NCBI GenBank assembly: GCA_027972325.1
Contig: JAPMOS010000041.1
Coordinates: 1-32,500 of the forward strand
Length of the DNA stretch: 32,500 bases
Direction: 5' to 3'
Source: Paratrimastix pyriformis
Taxonomy: Eukaryota > Preaxostyla > Paratrimastigidae
Positions 10,701-19,310 of this stretch are shown piece after piece. Every line of letters starts with the position of its first letter. Position 1 is the first letter of the stretch. A program made the translations under genes and the position numbers. Under the pieces are notes generated by a model, which was not told the origin of the DNA, made no database searches, and was given only the letters and a program-made list of their open reading frames with translations.

Positions 10701-13700
10701 ACTCTACCATAGGGTCGTCACGACTTTGGATCTCGGCGTGATCCATAATAAAGTTGGAATCGTCCTTACTGAGCTCGTCATGCTCAGTGGCGATCTCCAT
10801 GGCCAGAAACGGGCAGAACGCGGAGCAAAGGGAACGTGCAACGCCGAGACTTCAACCGGGGCCCGCTGGCACGGCAGCGGCTGCGACCTGCCCGACTGCG
10901 GGCCCGAGCACCCCTGCGAGCACGGCGGCGTCTGCGACGGCGCGACGGGCGAGTGCCACTGCCCGCCGCCCTCGTCGGGGCCCTTCTGCGAGAACGAGTG
11001 CACCAGCGACGGCGACTGCCCCGGCCACGGGGACTGCGAGCCCGACCCGGAGGGCCACGGCCACTGCACCTGCGCGGAGGGCTGGCACGGCAGCGGCTGC
11101 GACCTGCCCGACTGCGGGCCCGAGCACCCCTGCGAGCACGGCGGCGTCTGCGACGGCGCGACGGGCGAGTGCCACTGCCCGCCGCCCTCGTCGGGGCCCT
11201 TCTGCGAGAACGAGTGCACCAGCGACGGCGACTGCCCCGGCCACGGGGACTGCGAGCCCGACCCGGAGGGCCACGGCCACTGCACCTGCGCGGAGGGCTG
11301 GCACGGCAGCGGCTGCGACCTGCCCGACTGCGGGCCCGAGCACCCCTGCGAGCACGGCGGCGTCTGCGACGGCGCGACGGGCGAGTGCCACTGCCCGCCG
11401 CCCTCGTCGGGGCCCTTCTGCGAGAACGAGTGCACCAGCGACGGCGACTGCCCCGGCCACGGGGACTGCGAGCCCGACCCGGAGGGCCACGGCCACTGCA
11501 CCTGCGCGGAGGGCTGGCACGGCAGCGGCTGCGACCTGCCCGACTGCGGGCCCGAGCACCCCTGCGAGCACGGCGGCGTCTGCGACGGCGCGACGGGCGA
11601 GTGCCACTGCCCGCCGCCCTCGTCGGGGCCCTTCTGCGAGAACGAGTGCACCAGCGACGGCGACTGCCCCGGCCACGGGGACTGCGAGCCCGACCCGGAG
11701 GGCCACGGCCACTGCACCTGCGCGGAGGGCTGGCACGGCAGCGGCTGCGACCTGCCCGACTGCGGGCCCGAGCACCCCTGCGAGCACGGCGGCGTCTGCG
11801 ACGGCGCGACGGGCGAGTGCCACTGCCCGCCGCCCTCGTCGGGGCCCTTCTGCGAGAACGAGTGCACCAGCGACGGCGACTGCCCCGGCCACGGGGACTG
11901 CGAGCCCGACCCGGAGGGCCACGGCCACTGCACCTGCGCGGAGGGCTGGCACGGCAGCGGCTGCGACCTGCCCGACTGCGGGCCCGAGCACCCCTGCGAG
12001 CACGGCGGCGTCTGCGACGGCGCGACGGGCGAGTGCCACTGCCCGCCGCCCTCGTCGGGGCCCTTCTGCGAGAATGAGTGCACCAGCGACGGCGACTGCC
12101 CCGGCCACGGGGACTGCGAGCCCGACCCGGAGGGCCACGGCCACTGCACCTGCGCGGAGGGCTGGCACGGCAGCGGCTGCGACCTGCCCGACTGCGGGCC
12201 CGAGCACCCCTGCGAGCACGGCGGCGTCTGCGACGGCGCGACGGGCGAGTGCCACTGCCCGCCGCCCTCGTCGGGGCCCTTCTGCGAGAACGAGTGCACC
12301 AGCGACGGCGACTGCCCCGGCCACGGGGACTGCGAGCCGACCCGGAGGGCCACGGCCACTGCACCTGCGCGGAGGGCTGGCACGGCAGCGGCTGCGACCT
12401 GCCCGACTGCGGGCCCGAGCACCCCTGCGAGCACGGCGGCGTCTGCGACGGCGCGACGGGCGAGTGCCACTGCCCGCCGCCCTCGTCGGGGCCCTTCTGC
12501 GAGAACGAGTGCACCAGCGACGGCGACTGCCCCGGCCACGGGGACTGCGAGCCCGACCCGGAGGGCCACGGCCACTGCACCTGCGCGGAGGGCTGGCACG
12601 GCAGCGGCTGCGACCTGCCCGACTGCGGGCCCGAGCACCCCTGCGAGCACGGCGGCGTCTGCGACGGCGCGACGGGCGAGTGCCACTGCCCGCCGCCCTC
12701 GTCGGGGCCCTTCTGCGAGAACGAGTGCACCAGCGACGGCGACTGCCCCGGCCACGGGGACTGCGAGCCCGACCCGGAGGGCCACGGCCACTGCACCTGC
12801 GCGGAGGGCTGGCACGGCAGCGGCTGCGACCTGCCCGACTGCGGGCCCGAGCACCCCTGCGAGCACGGCGGCGTCTGCGACGGCGCGACGGGCGAGTGCC
12901 ACTGCCCGCCGCCCTCGTCGGGGCCCTTCTGCGAGAACGAGTGCACCAGCGACGGCGACTGCCCCGGCCACGGGGACTGCGAGCCCGACCCGGAGGGCCA
13001 CGGCCACTGCACCTGCGCGGAGGGCTGGCACGGCAGCGGCTGCGACCTGCCCGACTGCGGGCCCGAGCACCCCTGCGAGCACGGCGGCGTCTGCGACGGC
13101 GCGACGGGCGAGTGCCACTGCCCGCCGCCCTCGTCGGGGCCCTTCTGCGAGAACGAGTGCACCAGCGACGGCGACTGCCCCGGCCACGGGGACTGCGAGC
13201 CGACCCGGAGGGCCACGGCCACTGCACCTGCGCGGAGGGCTGGCACGGCAGCGGCTGCGACCTGCCCGACTGCGGGCCCGAGCACCCCTGCGAGCACGGC
13301 GGCGTCTGCGACGGCGCGACGGGCGAGTGCCACTGCCCGCCGCCCTCGTCGGGGCCCTTCTGCGAGAACGAGTGCACCAGCGACGGCGACTGCCCCGGCC
13401 ACGGGGACTGCGAGCCCGACCCGGAGGGCCACGGCCACTGCACCTGCGCGGAGGGCTGGCACGGCAGCGGCTGCGACCTGCCCGACTGCGGGCCCGAGCA
13501 CCCCTGCGAGCACGGCGGCGTCTGCGACGGCGCGACGGGCGAGTGCCACTGCCCGCCGCCCTCGTCGGGGCCCTTCTGCGAGAACGAGTGCACCAGCGAC
13601 GGCGACTGCCCCGGCCACGGGGACTGCGAGCCCGACCCGGAGGGCCACGGCCACTGCACCTGCGCGGAGGGCTGGCACGGCAGCGGCTGCGACCTGCCCG

Positions 13701-16700
13701 ACTGCGGGCCCGAGCACCCCTGCGAGCACGGCGGCGTCTGCGACGGCGCGACGGGCGAGTGCCACTGCCCGCCGCCCTCGTCGGGGCCCTTCTGCGAGAA
13801 CGAGTGCACCAGCGACGGCGACTGCCCCGGCCACGGGGACTGCGAGCCGACCCGGAGGGCCACGGCCACTGCACCTGCGCGGAGGGCTGGCACGGCAGCG
13901 GCTGCGACCTGCCCGACTGCGGGCCCGAGCACCCCTGCGAGCACGGCGGCGTCTGCGACGGCGCGACGGGCGAGTGCCACTGCCCGCCGCCCTCGTCGGG
14001 GCCCTTCTGCGAGAATGAGTGCACCAGCGACGGCGACTGCCCCGGCCACGGGGACTGCGAGCCCGACCCGGAGGGCCACGGCCACTGCACCTGCGCGGAG
14101 GGCTGGCACGGCAGCGGCTGCGACCTGCCCGACTGCGGGCCCGAGCACCCCTGCGAGCACGGCGGCGTCTGCGACGGCGCGACGGGCGAGTGCCACTGCC
14201 CGCCGCCCTCGTCGGGGCCCTTCTGCGAGAATGAGTGCACCAGCGACGGCGACTGCCCCGGCCACGGGGACTGCGAGCCCGACCCGGAGGGCCACGGCCA
14301 CTGCACCTGCGCGGAGGGCTGGCACGGCAGCGGCTGCGACCTGCCCGACTGCGGGCCCGAGCACCCCTGCGAGCACGGCGGCGTCTGCGACGGCGCGACG
14401 GGCGAGTGCCACTGCCCGCCGCCCTCGTCGGGGCCCTTCTGCGAGAATGAGTGCACCAGCGACGGCGACTGCCCCGGCCACGGGGACTGCGAGCCGACCC
14501 GGAGGGCCACGGCCACTGCACCTGCGCGGAGGGCTGGCACGGCAGCGGCTGCGACCTGCCCGACTGCAGGCCCGAGCACCCTGCGAGCACGGCGGCGTCT
14601 GCGACGGCGCGACGGGCGAGTGCCACTGCCCGCCGCCCTCGTCGGGGCCCTTCTGCGAGAACGAGTGCACCAGCGACGGCGACTGCCCCGGCCACGGGGA
14701 CTGCGAGCCCGACCCGGAGGGCCACGGCCACTGCACCTGCGCGGAGGGCTGGCACGGCAGCGGCTGCGACCTGCCCGACTGCGGGCCCGAGCACCCCTGC
14801 GAGCACGGCGGCGTCTGCGACGGCGCGACGGGCGAGTGCCACTGCCCGCCGCCCTCGTCGGGGCCCTTCTGCGAGAACGAGTGCACCAGCGACGGCGACT
14901 GCCCCGGCCACGGGGACTGCGAGCCCGACCCGGAGGGCCACGGCCACTGCACCTGCGCGGAGGGCTGGCACGGCAGCGGCTGCGACCTGCCCGACTGCGG
15001 GCCCGAGCACCCCTGCGAGCACGGCGGCGTCTGCGACGGCGCGACGGGCGAGTGCCACTGCCCGCCGCCTTTCGACGGGCCCTTCTGCGAGGACGAGTGT
15101 CGCAGCGATGCTGACTGCGGCGGTCAGTCACTGCGAGCTGGACCCTGCCGACGGCCACCGGCGCTGCGTCTGCGACGAGGGCTGGCACGGCACCGCCTGC
15201 GATCTGCCCGACGCCCTTTGCCAATGCGTTCATGGCACTTGTATTCTTCAGCCGTCCGGCGAATATACCTGTCTTTGCTATCCTGGTTGGGATGGCCCAT
15301 TCTGCGACGTGCCTCCCTGTCCCTGCCTGAATGGCGGCCTCTGCCAGTATGATGAGCATGATGCACTCTACTGCCAGTGTCCCGACGGATGGCGCGGCTC
15401 CTACTGCGAGATCCCCGACTGCACCAATGATGATCAGTGCCACAACGGCGGGACTTGTCTCCCCTCAGGCGACTGTGACTGTGCCCCGGGCTACGATGGC
15501 CCCTGGTGCGACGAACATGGTCTGCTTTTCCAAATTTGTCCTCTTCACCATTTTTCCCATTCTGCAGTTGGCGACTGCTCTGAGGATGCCGACTGTTCCC
15601 CCGGGACATGCGTGGGTTCCCCTCCTGATCGCGTTTGCTCATGCCCACCAGGAACCTCTGGCACCTACTGTGATCAAGGTCCGCCATTTTCCGTCCTTCG
15701 CCCACCACCAAATTCATCATCATCTTCTCCTAGCCTGCCCCTACGACCCGACCCGCTGTTGGTCCCGGGACTTCTCCGCCGCGACCTACACCGACGCCTC
15801 GATGAATGGGGACATTCTGCATCTGCTGGTGCACGGCTTCAACCTCTCCGCCTTCGTCATCGCCCAAGGCGTTCCCCCCGCCCAGCCCGTGGCTGCCTGC
15901 TGGCTTGCCCCTCTGCTGTGTCAACCCGACCCGCTCTCCCCCTGCGAGACGGAAATGTCAGCCAGTGTGACCCTCCCCCAGCTGCTCATGTGCCCCGACG
16001 TGACCCAGTCCGTGGTCCCGTCCATGACCAAGTCCGGGACCCACCACTCCCTGACCCAGTCCGGGACCACCATTGAGTACGTGGTCCCCATGCACGTTCT
16101 GTCGAAGGTCACCACGGGCATCGACCCCAACGGGGATTTCGTCGAGGGCTACCGGTACCAGTCCATGACGCTGATCATCCGCCAGACGGCCTCCCTGGAC
16201 GCCAGCACCTCGGTCCACGTCATGCACCTGGTCAACTACACGGGCTTCGAGAAGGGCGACTCGTTCTTCGACCACGAGGGCGAGCAGTACGTGCTGCACT
16301 TCTCCGTGTGGACCAACTATCCCTACATCCAGGCCGCCCCCTCGCTGCTCGGCCTCACGGCCCCCATCGACCCCACCCTGATCAGCATCGATCCCAACCC
16401 CGCTGCCGACCATTGCGACAACCCGTCCCGCTTCTGCGAGCGTGCCTATGTCCTGACCATCCACGGCCAGGCGAGCACGTGCCTTCTGCGGGGCGTCTAC
16501 GCCATTGGCAGTATGATCACCTGCCGCGACCCCGACCTCTGCCCCAGCGAGACGACGGGCCTCTACCAGGCCGACTACGAGATCATCCCGGGCGACTGCC
16601 ATGCCTACCTGGTCAACATCACGGTTGAGGCGCAGCTTTGGGTGGAACTCAATGGCGGCACGGCCTTGGCCTGGGGTCGCCCGTGCACTGTCATGGGCCA

Positions 16701-18273
16701 GCTGTTCGCGCAGAGCCAACTGGCCCACTCTGACATGGCCAGCCTTGTTGTCTGCGTCAAGCCGGCGACCCCTGGCGCCTGCCCCACGGGAGCCGCCCAG
16801 ACCCTGGTCACCGACAACGCCCCGGGTGTCTTCGGACAGAATCTTGGGTCCGTTCTTGTTGGCAAATTCCACTCCCCCACCCCCCCCCCCCTGACTTTCC
16901 CGTCTGGACGGCTGCTAGAGAGAACATGCTGTGTATTTGCGAGGGCGCAGGCGACAAGTTCAAGAAGAAAGGTTACTCGCGCCTTCGCGCCATGCGTTAC
17001 ACTCCGGGGGGGGCCGGGCCAAATGACCCGTATGGTGGCTCCTCCCGGCCGGGGGCCCGCCTGGTGGCGGGGCCGCCCAGTGATGGGTGTGGGTGATGGA
17101 GAGGGGTGCTCAGGGGCGGGTGGGGCGGGTCTAATTCCTCTTTGTGTGTCCCTCATCCCTCCTCCCAAACCACAGATTGGTGGTCGACCGGACGACCATG
17201 CTCTACAATGTCACATTTACCCTGGACCTGGTGGCTTTCCACTATGCTGTGGGTCTGTTGCCCCGACGAAGTGCTTTCACCGTTTCCTCACCACCCAACA
17301 TCCCGCGGCGGCATATATTGGACTGATTCTTTCCCTTTTGGGCATGTTGGCCTCACCCACCCGTCCTTCAGGGATCGACATGAACCCCAATCTGATCACC
17401 GAGCTGCAGTTCGACGCGGTTTTCAGTGGGTTTGAGCCTGGCCACGTGGAAAGCTTCCAGCTTCGGGCAGCCACCCCGTCCGCACAAGATGCCGATGTCG
17501 GCCCGGTGCACCCGCCACTCCGGCGGCGGCCGAAGCTGGCGTCTCTGTGACAGGGTCGGGTCTGTCATTCTGCCATCATCATCATCATCATCCAATCAAT
17601 CATCATCATCCAATCAATCATCATCATCCAATCAATCATCTATCAGCATCCAGCATCAGCATCAGCATCATCCACTCATCATCATCCAATCAGCACATCC
17701 AATCAGCATCATCCACTCATCATCATCCAATCAGCACATCCAATCAGCATCATCCAATCAGCATCATTACCACAGCCCCCACCCCACAGCTCCCACAGTC
17801 GCTCACCTCGCCTCACGTCTCGGTGTTTTCCAGGTCCTGATCCGTCGCCCACTCCGACCGTTCTGCCGGCAGCCAACGTGGGGCTGGTCGGGGCCGTCGT
17901 GGGTGGTGCCGTCGGTGGCCTAGTGGCCATGGGGATCGTTGTTCTGGCAGCGGTGTTGATTCGGGTACGCCTCCACTCAGCGTCGAAGAAGGGGCTGCTT
18001 GAAGGATCACAAGGCCAGATGCCCCGTGCGGGGGCCACGGCTGCTCCAGGCAAGGGAAGGCCCAGCCTTGTCCCCAGTCCCACCGGGGGGCCATCGACTG
18101 AACTTCCGGCAGCATCAACGGCGGCTCTCCAAGCAGGTCGACCAAGCCCGAAGCCGATGAGCCCCTCGCTCCGCATCCCGAACCCTGCTGGGAGGCGCAC
18201 GCCGGGGACCCCGTCTGCCCCTGGCCATGATCACGACCCCTCTGTTTCATCACTCAGAAAGGCGCGAAAGTAA
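7728..18273 (+). CDS. C-type lectin / EGF-repeat single-pass receptor (exons with introns; array interrupted)
   Basis: Start at ATG 7728 (or 7749) gives a signal peptide (LFSTLVVLLLLSLAGIV). A C-type lectin domain follows: CPPVGSSFVFELHGDCW, then ELATIRDETENEVLQ, FWIGLTRDS and, after splicing, FYWLDGDASAFRDWGPLQPE. Introns at 8172-8227, 8364-8419, 8495-8549, 8620-8676 and 8767-8830 join in matching phase, giving a Cys-rich/EGF stretch and a Sushi-like exon (8831 to about 9031). The double-EGF array follows, then EGF domains to about 15678, with introns 15520-15567 and 15679-15733. Next come a ~370-residue ectodomain I do not recognise, introns 16848-17175 and 17253-17371, and an AT-rich intron to about 17833. 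The last exon has a helix (VGAVVGGAVGGLVAMGIVVLAAVLI), basic stop-transfer residues and a ~100-residue Pro/Ser-rich tail ending TAA at 18271. Unresolved: the first intron (about 7917-7960, phase does not close), 8983-9196, and the donor before the membrane exon. Frame changes in the array and the 9390-10864 insertion mean this copy may be broken or misassembled. Likely role: cell-surface glycan or protein binding. Confidence 0.7.
9211..9389 (+). repeat. First, divergent EGF unit before the insertion
   Basis: Encodes ECQHGGVCDGETGECHCPPP followed by FFGQFCENECGSDGDC and the usual DPEGHGHCTCAEGWHG end. It differs from the array consensus (GET for GAT, FFGQ for SSGP, GSDG for TSDG), as expected of the outermost member of an array homogenised from inside. 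It stops at GCTGGCACGG, and the array resumes from the same ten bases at 10865. Confidence 0.85.
9718..10800 (-). CDS. Unidentified ~360-residue protein with APAP repeat, inside the insertion
   Basis: Begins at ATG 10800 (MEIATEHDELSKDDSNF); the frame stays open upstream to a TGA, so the source protein may start earlier (SAFCPFLAM). Residues 1 to about 110 look globular and helical (MVEYLQDELGRHLWSP, SPWMRLELMKLFSSLVVNEH, EAISQFIFQLLGALLF). The middle is low complexity with two Asn-Pro-Phe tripeptides (SSSNPFASS, LANPFAKPAP), then an (Ala-Pro)n run from a GGTGCA hexamer repeat at about 10046-10114 and an Ala/Val-rich stretch. The last ~90 residues are probably not true coding sequence. I do not recognise the family; NPF tripeptides can bind EH domains, but that is only a hint. 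Whether it is expressed is unknown. Confidence 0.45.
   Translation of the reverse strand: MEIATEHDELSKDDSNFIMDHAEIQSRDDPMVEYLQDELGRHLWSPSSAPLDKLSPWMRLELMKLFSSLVVNEHRAPRYEIIERTVHMLLEDNPKKQPEAISQFIFQLLGALLFQQSNVRTFDCHVPQESSRGSSVDKHRTPPERVLLSVGETTYRGPKQLGGGGGTRHPIIDGDRPAGKKERARSPSSSNPFASSAAPRAPLTLANPFAKPAPVPAPTSSHAPAFAPAPAPAPAPAPAPAPAPAPAPAPAPVAAPVVAAPVAAPVVAPVAASVAAGVSLCLLCLLRPLVLPRRPTMPLLPCLRRLASPTSRLLPTVGLWEGSNVGWWIQGPVRLSYRGGRSWWMGSAPPSGWVREYFSF
10046..10114. repeat. GGTGCA hexamer microsatellite
   Basis: A run of GGTGCA units preceded by CAGCAA/CAGGGG-type repeats (9970-10045). On the minus strand it encodes Ala-Pro repeats in the frame of the inserted ORF. Confidence 0.9.
10865..15115 (+). 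repeat. EGF array: 20 near-identical 216-bp units
   Basis: GGCAGCGGCTGCGACCTG occurs 20 times from about 10871 to 14970 at a 216-bp (72-residue) period. Each unit encodes two EGF-like modules with 12 cysteines: DCGPEHPCEHGGVCDGATGE then CHCPPPSSGPFCE, and NECTSDGDCPGHGDCEPDPE then GHGHCTCAEGWHGSGCDLP. Copies are almost base-for-base identical. Four copies have GAGCCGACC in place of GAGCCCGACC (about 12334, 13197, 13844, 14491), another lacks a C and has CTGCAGG (about 14565-14580), and one frame change lies near 15117 where array passes into unique EGF sequence. Four copies carry AAT for AAC before GAG (12072, 14013, 14229, 14445). The last unit diverges (FDGPFCEDECRSDADC). Confidence 0.95.
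17570..17770. repeat. ATC/CCAATC-rich intronic repeat in receptor gene
   Basis: Runs of CATCATCATC and ATCCAATCAATCATC, plus two copies of a CAGCACATCCAATCAGCATC block, fill the intron before the membrane exon. Similar sequence occurs in introns of the F-box/LRR gene (about 23400-23500) and the FAAP100-like gene (28305-28615). Confidence 0.85.
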
Positions 18274-18411
18274 ACTTAACCCCATCTTCCTTGTGTATAA
18301 CCACAGCGTTTTGAGGGAAGAGAAGAAAAGAGCGCGCAACCCGTGTCCGTCAGCGTCAAGGACCTCAGGTGTGTGTGCGTGTCTGTCTGTGTCAGTCAGT
18401 CAGTCTCGTGT

Positions 18412-18500
18412 TAATGCAGCCTCGTAGGAGGCTAACTAGATAATCACAATCGAGAAGAGTTCACAAAAGGTTTTACTCCCATTTCCCCCATTTCCCAACC
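18412..18500 (+). repeat. Repeat B downstream of receptor gene, partner of 7354-7442
   Basis: Starts about 140 bp after the receptor stop codon. It shares the blocks TAATGCAG, CTCGT, GAGGCTAACTA, TTCACAAAAGGTTTTA and ATTTCCCCC with repeat A in the same order and strand. It could be part of the receptor 3' UTR or processing region. Confidence 0.7.
18418..18433 (+). other. Perfect short hairpin (6-bp stem, 4-nt loop)
   Basis: AGCCTC-GTAG-GAGGCT is a perfect inverted repeat inside repeat B. In repeat A the corresponding stem is imperfect. It does not match the histone mRNA stem-loop consensus. A role in 3' end formation is only a guess. Confidence 0.4.
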
Positions 18501-19310
18501 CGATTTCACAAAATATCGCCTCATCCCCAGCCACTTCAGCGCTTGAGGCCCAGCGCCAGGCCCAGATGTAGTCCCGCTTGGGCAGTGCCGCCATCCTGGC
18601 GAAAGCAAAGCAGGAAGATGTCCGCAAATACACAGCATGTTCTCTCTGTGTGTGGTCTCGTCGTCCCGTCCCGTTCGCCCAGTCGAAAAGGCCTGTTTCA
18701 GAGAGATAAAGTCGATGTATTCTGGCTCATATGCTCCGATTGCCCCTTGTCTGCCTGTGTCAGGGACCCACCCCCTTTGGCGCAACACAAGTTGCTGCTG
18801 TGCGATGTGAGGGCAGCTGTCCATCCACACGCATGTGAAGAATCTCTCTGTGACGGATCCCTTGTGGGTCCTGATTTCTGGTTTCGGATGTTGACGTTCC
18901 CTGCGGACGCTGGGGCTGAGGACGGTGGGCGATCAATGGGGCTCTGGTCTGGAAACTTGCAGAACACGAGGGGGAGCCGAAGGTGGCTCGTGTGGCGACG
19001 AGGCGGAGGGGAGGGGTGGAGGCACCGCCGTACAACATTGCCGATCCGTTGGTGAACAGCTTCCGTGGGAGCCCATCCCCCCCGCCACCGTCCACTGCCC
19101 CCCTGGGCCTCGCACCAGGAGCTGCGTCAGGCCCGAATTTTTAGACAGAGCTCACCACGACTAGGCAACAGGAGCGATACGTATTCGGCGGCGAGCTTTT
19201 TATTCGCCATCTTCCACACGTTTCGCTGTGCACGATGCTTCTGTGATCGAATACGCAATAGACGGTTGGTGCGATGATTCCGGTCGACGGGGAGAAGGAG
19301 TGAGGGAAGG

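Larger units (their letters stand above)
9390..10864 (-). mobile_element. 1475-bp antisense insertion with 10-bp target duplication; putative retrocopy
   Basis: GCTGGCACGG is present at 9380-9389 and again at 10865-10874. Removing one copy plus the stretch between restores an uninterrupted EGF unit, as expected for a target-site duplication. Base composition is clearly less GC-rich than the array. On the minus strand the insert contains one uninterrupted 360-codon frame and ends at the left junction in CACAACAACAACAA, which could be the simple-repeat tail of a LINE-mobilised transcript. Neighbouring genes are split by introns every few hundred bases, so a long intronless frame fits a processed copy. 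Alternatives are a transposed genomic piece or an assembly join. Confidence 0.6.
18274..19310. other. Intergenic, convergent 3' ends; no gene supported
   Basis: Lies between the stop of the receptor gene and the stop of the convergent MFS gene. Minus-strand open frames exist (a 128-codon frame at 18444-18830 is the longest), but I see no domain, no phase-consistent exon chain and no homology I recognise. It contains repeat B, a small hairpin and one arm of a 25-bp inverted repeat, listed separately. Confidence 0.5.

Noticed and set aside
9390-10864. The insertion as a normal intron of the receptor gene
   Set aside because: There is no GTC donor at the junction, and splicing at the available GT and AG would remove four bases of the EGF codons and shift frame; the exact 10-bp duplication fits insertion better.
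10704-15443. Long minus-strand and alternate plus-strand frames across the EGF array
   Set aside because: They are shadows of GC-rich EGF units; only the frame with 12 cysteines per unit and matching flanking EGF domains makes sense.
17547-17840. His/Ser-rich small ORFs in the ATC repeats (also near 28302-28694)
   Set aside because: They arise from CATCATC microsatellites inside introns.
18444-18830. A 128-codon minus-strand gene downstream of the receptor
   Set aside because: There is no recognisable domain and no supporting exon structure, and it overlaps repeat B and the inverted-repeat arm.
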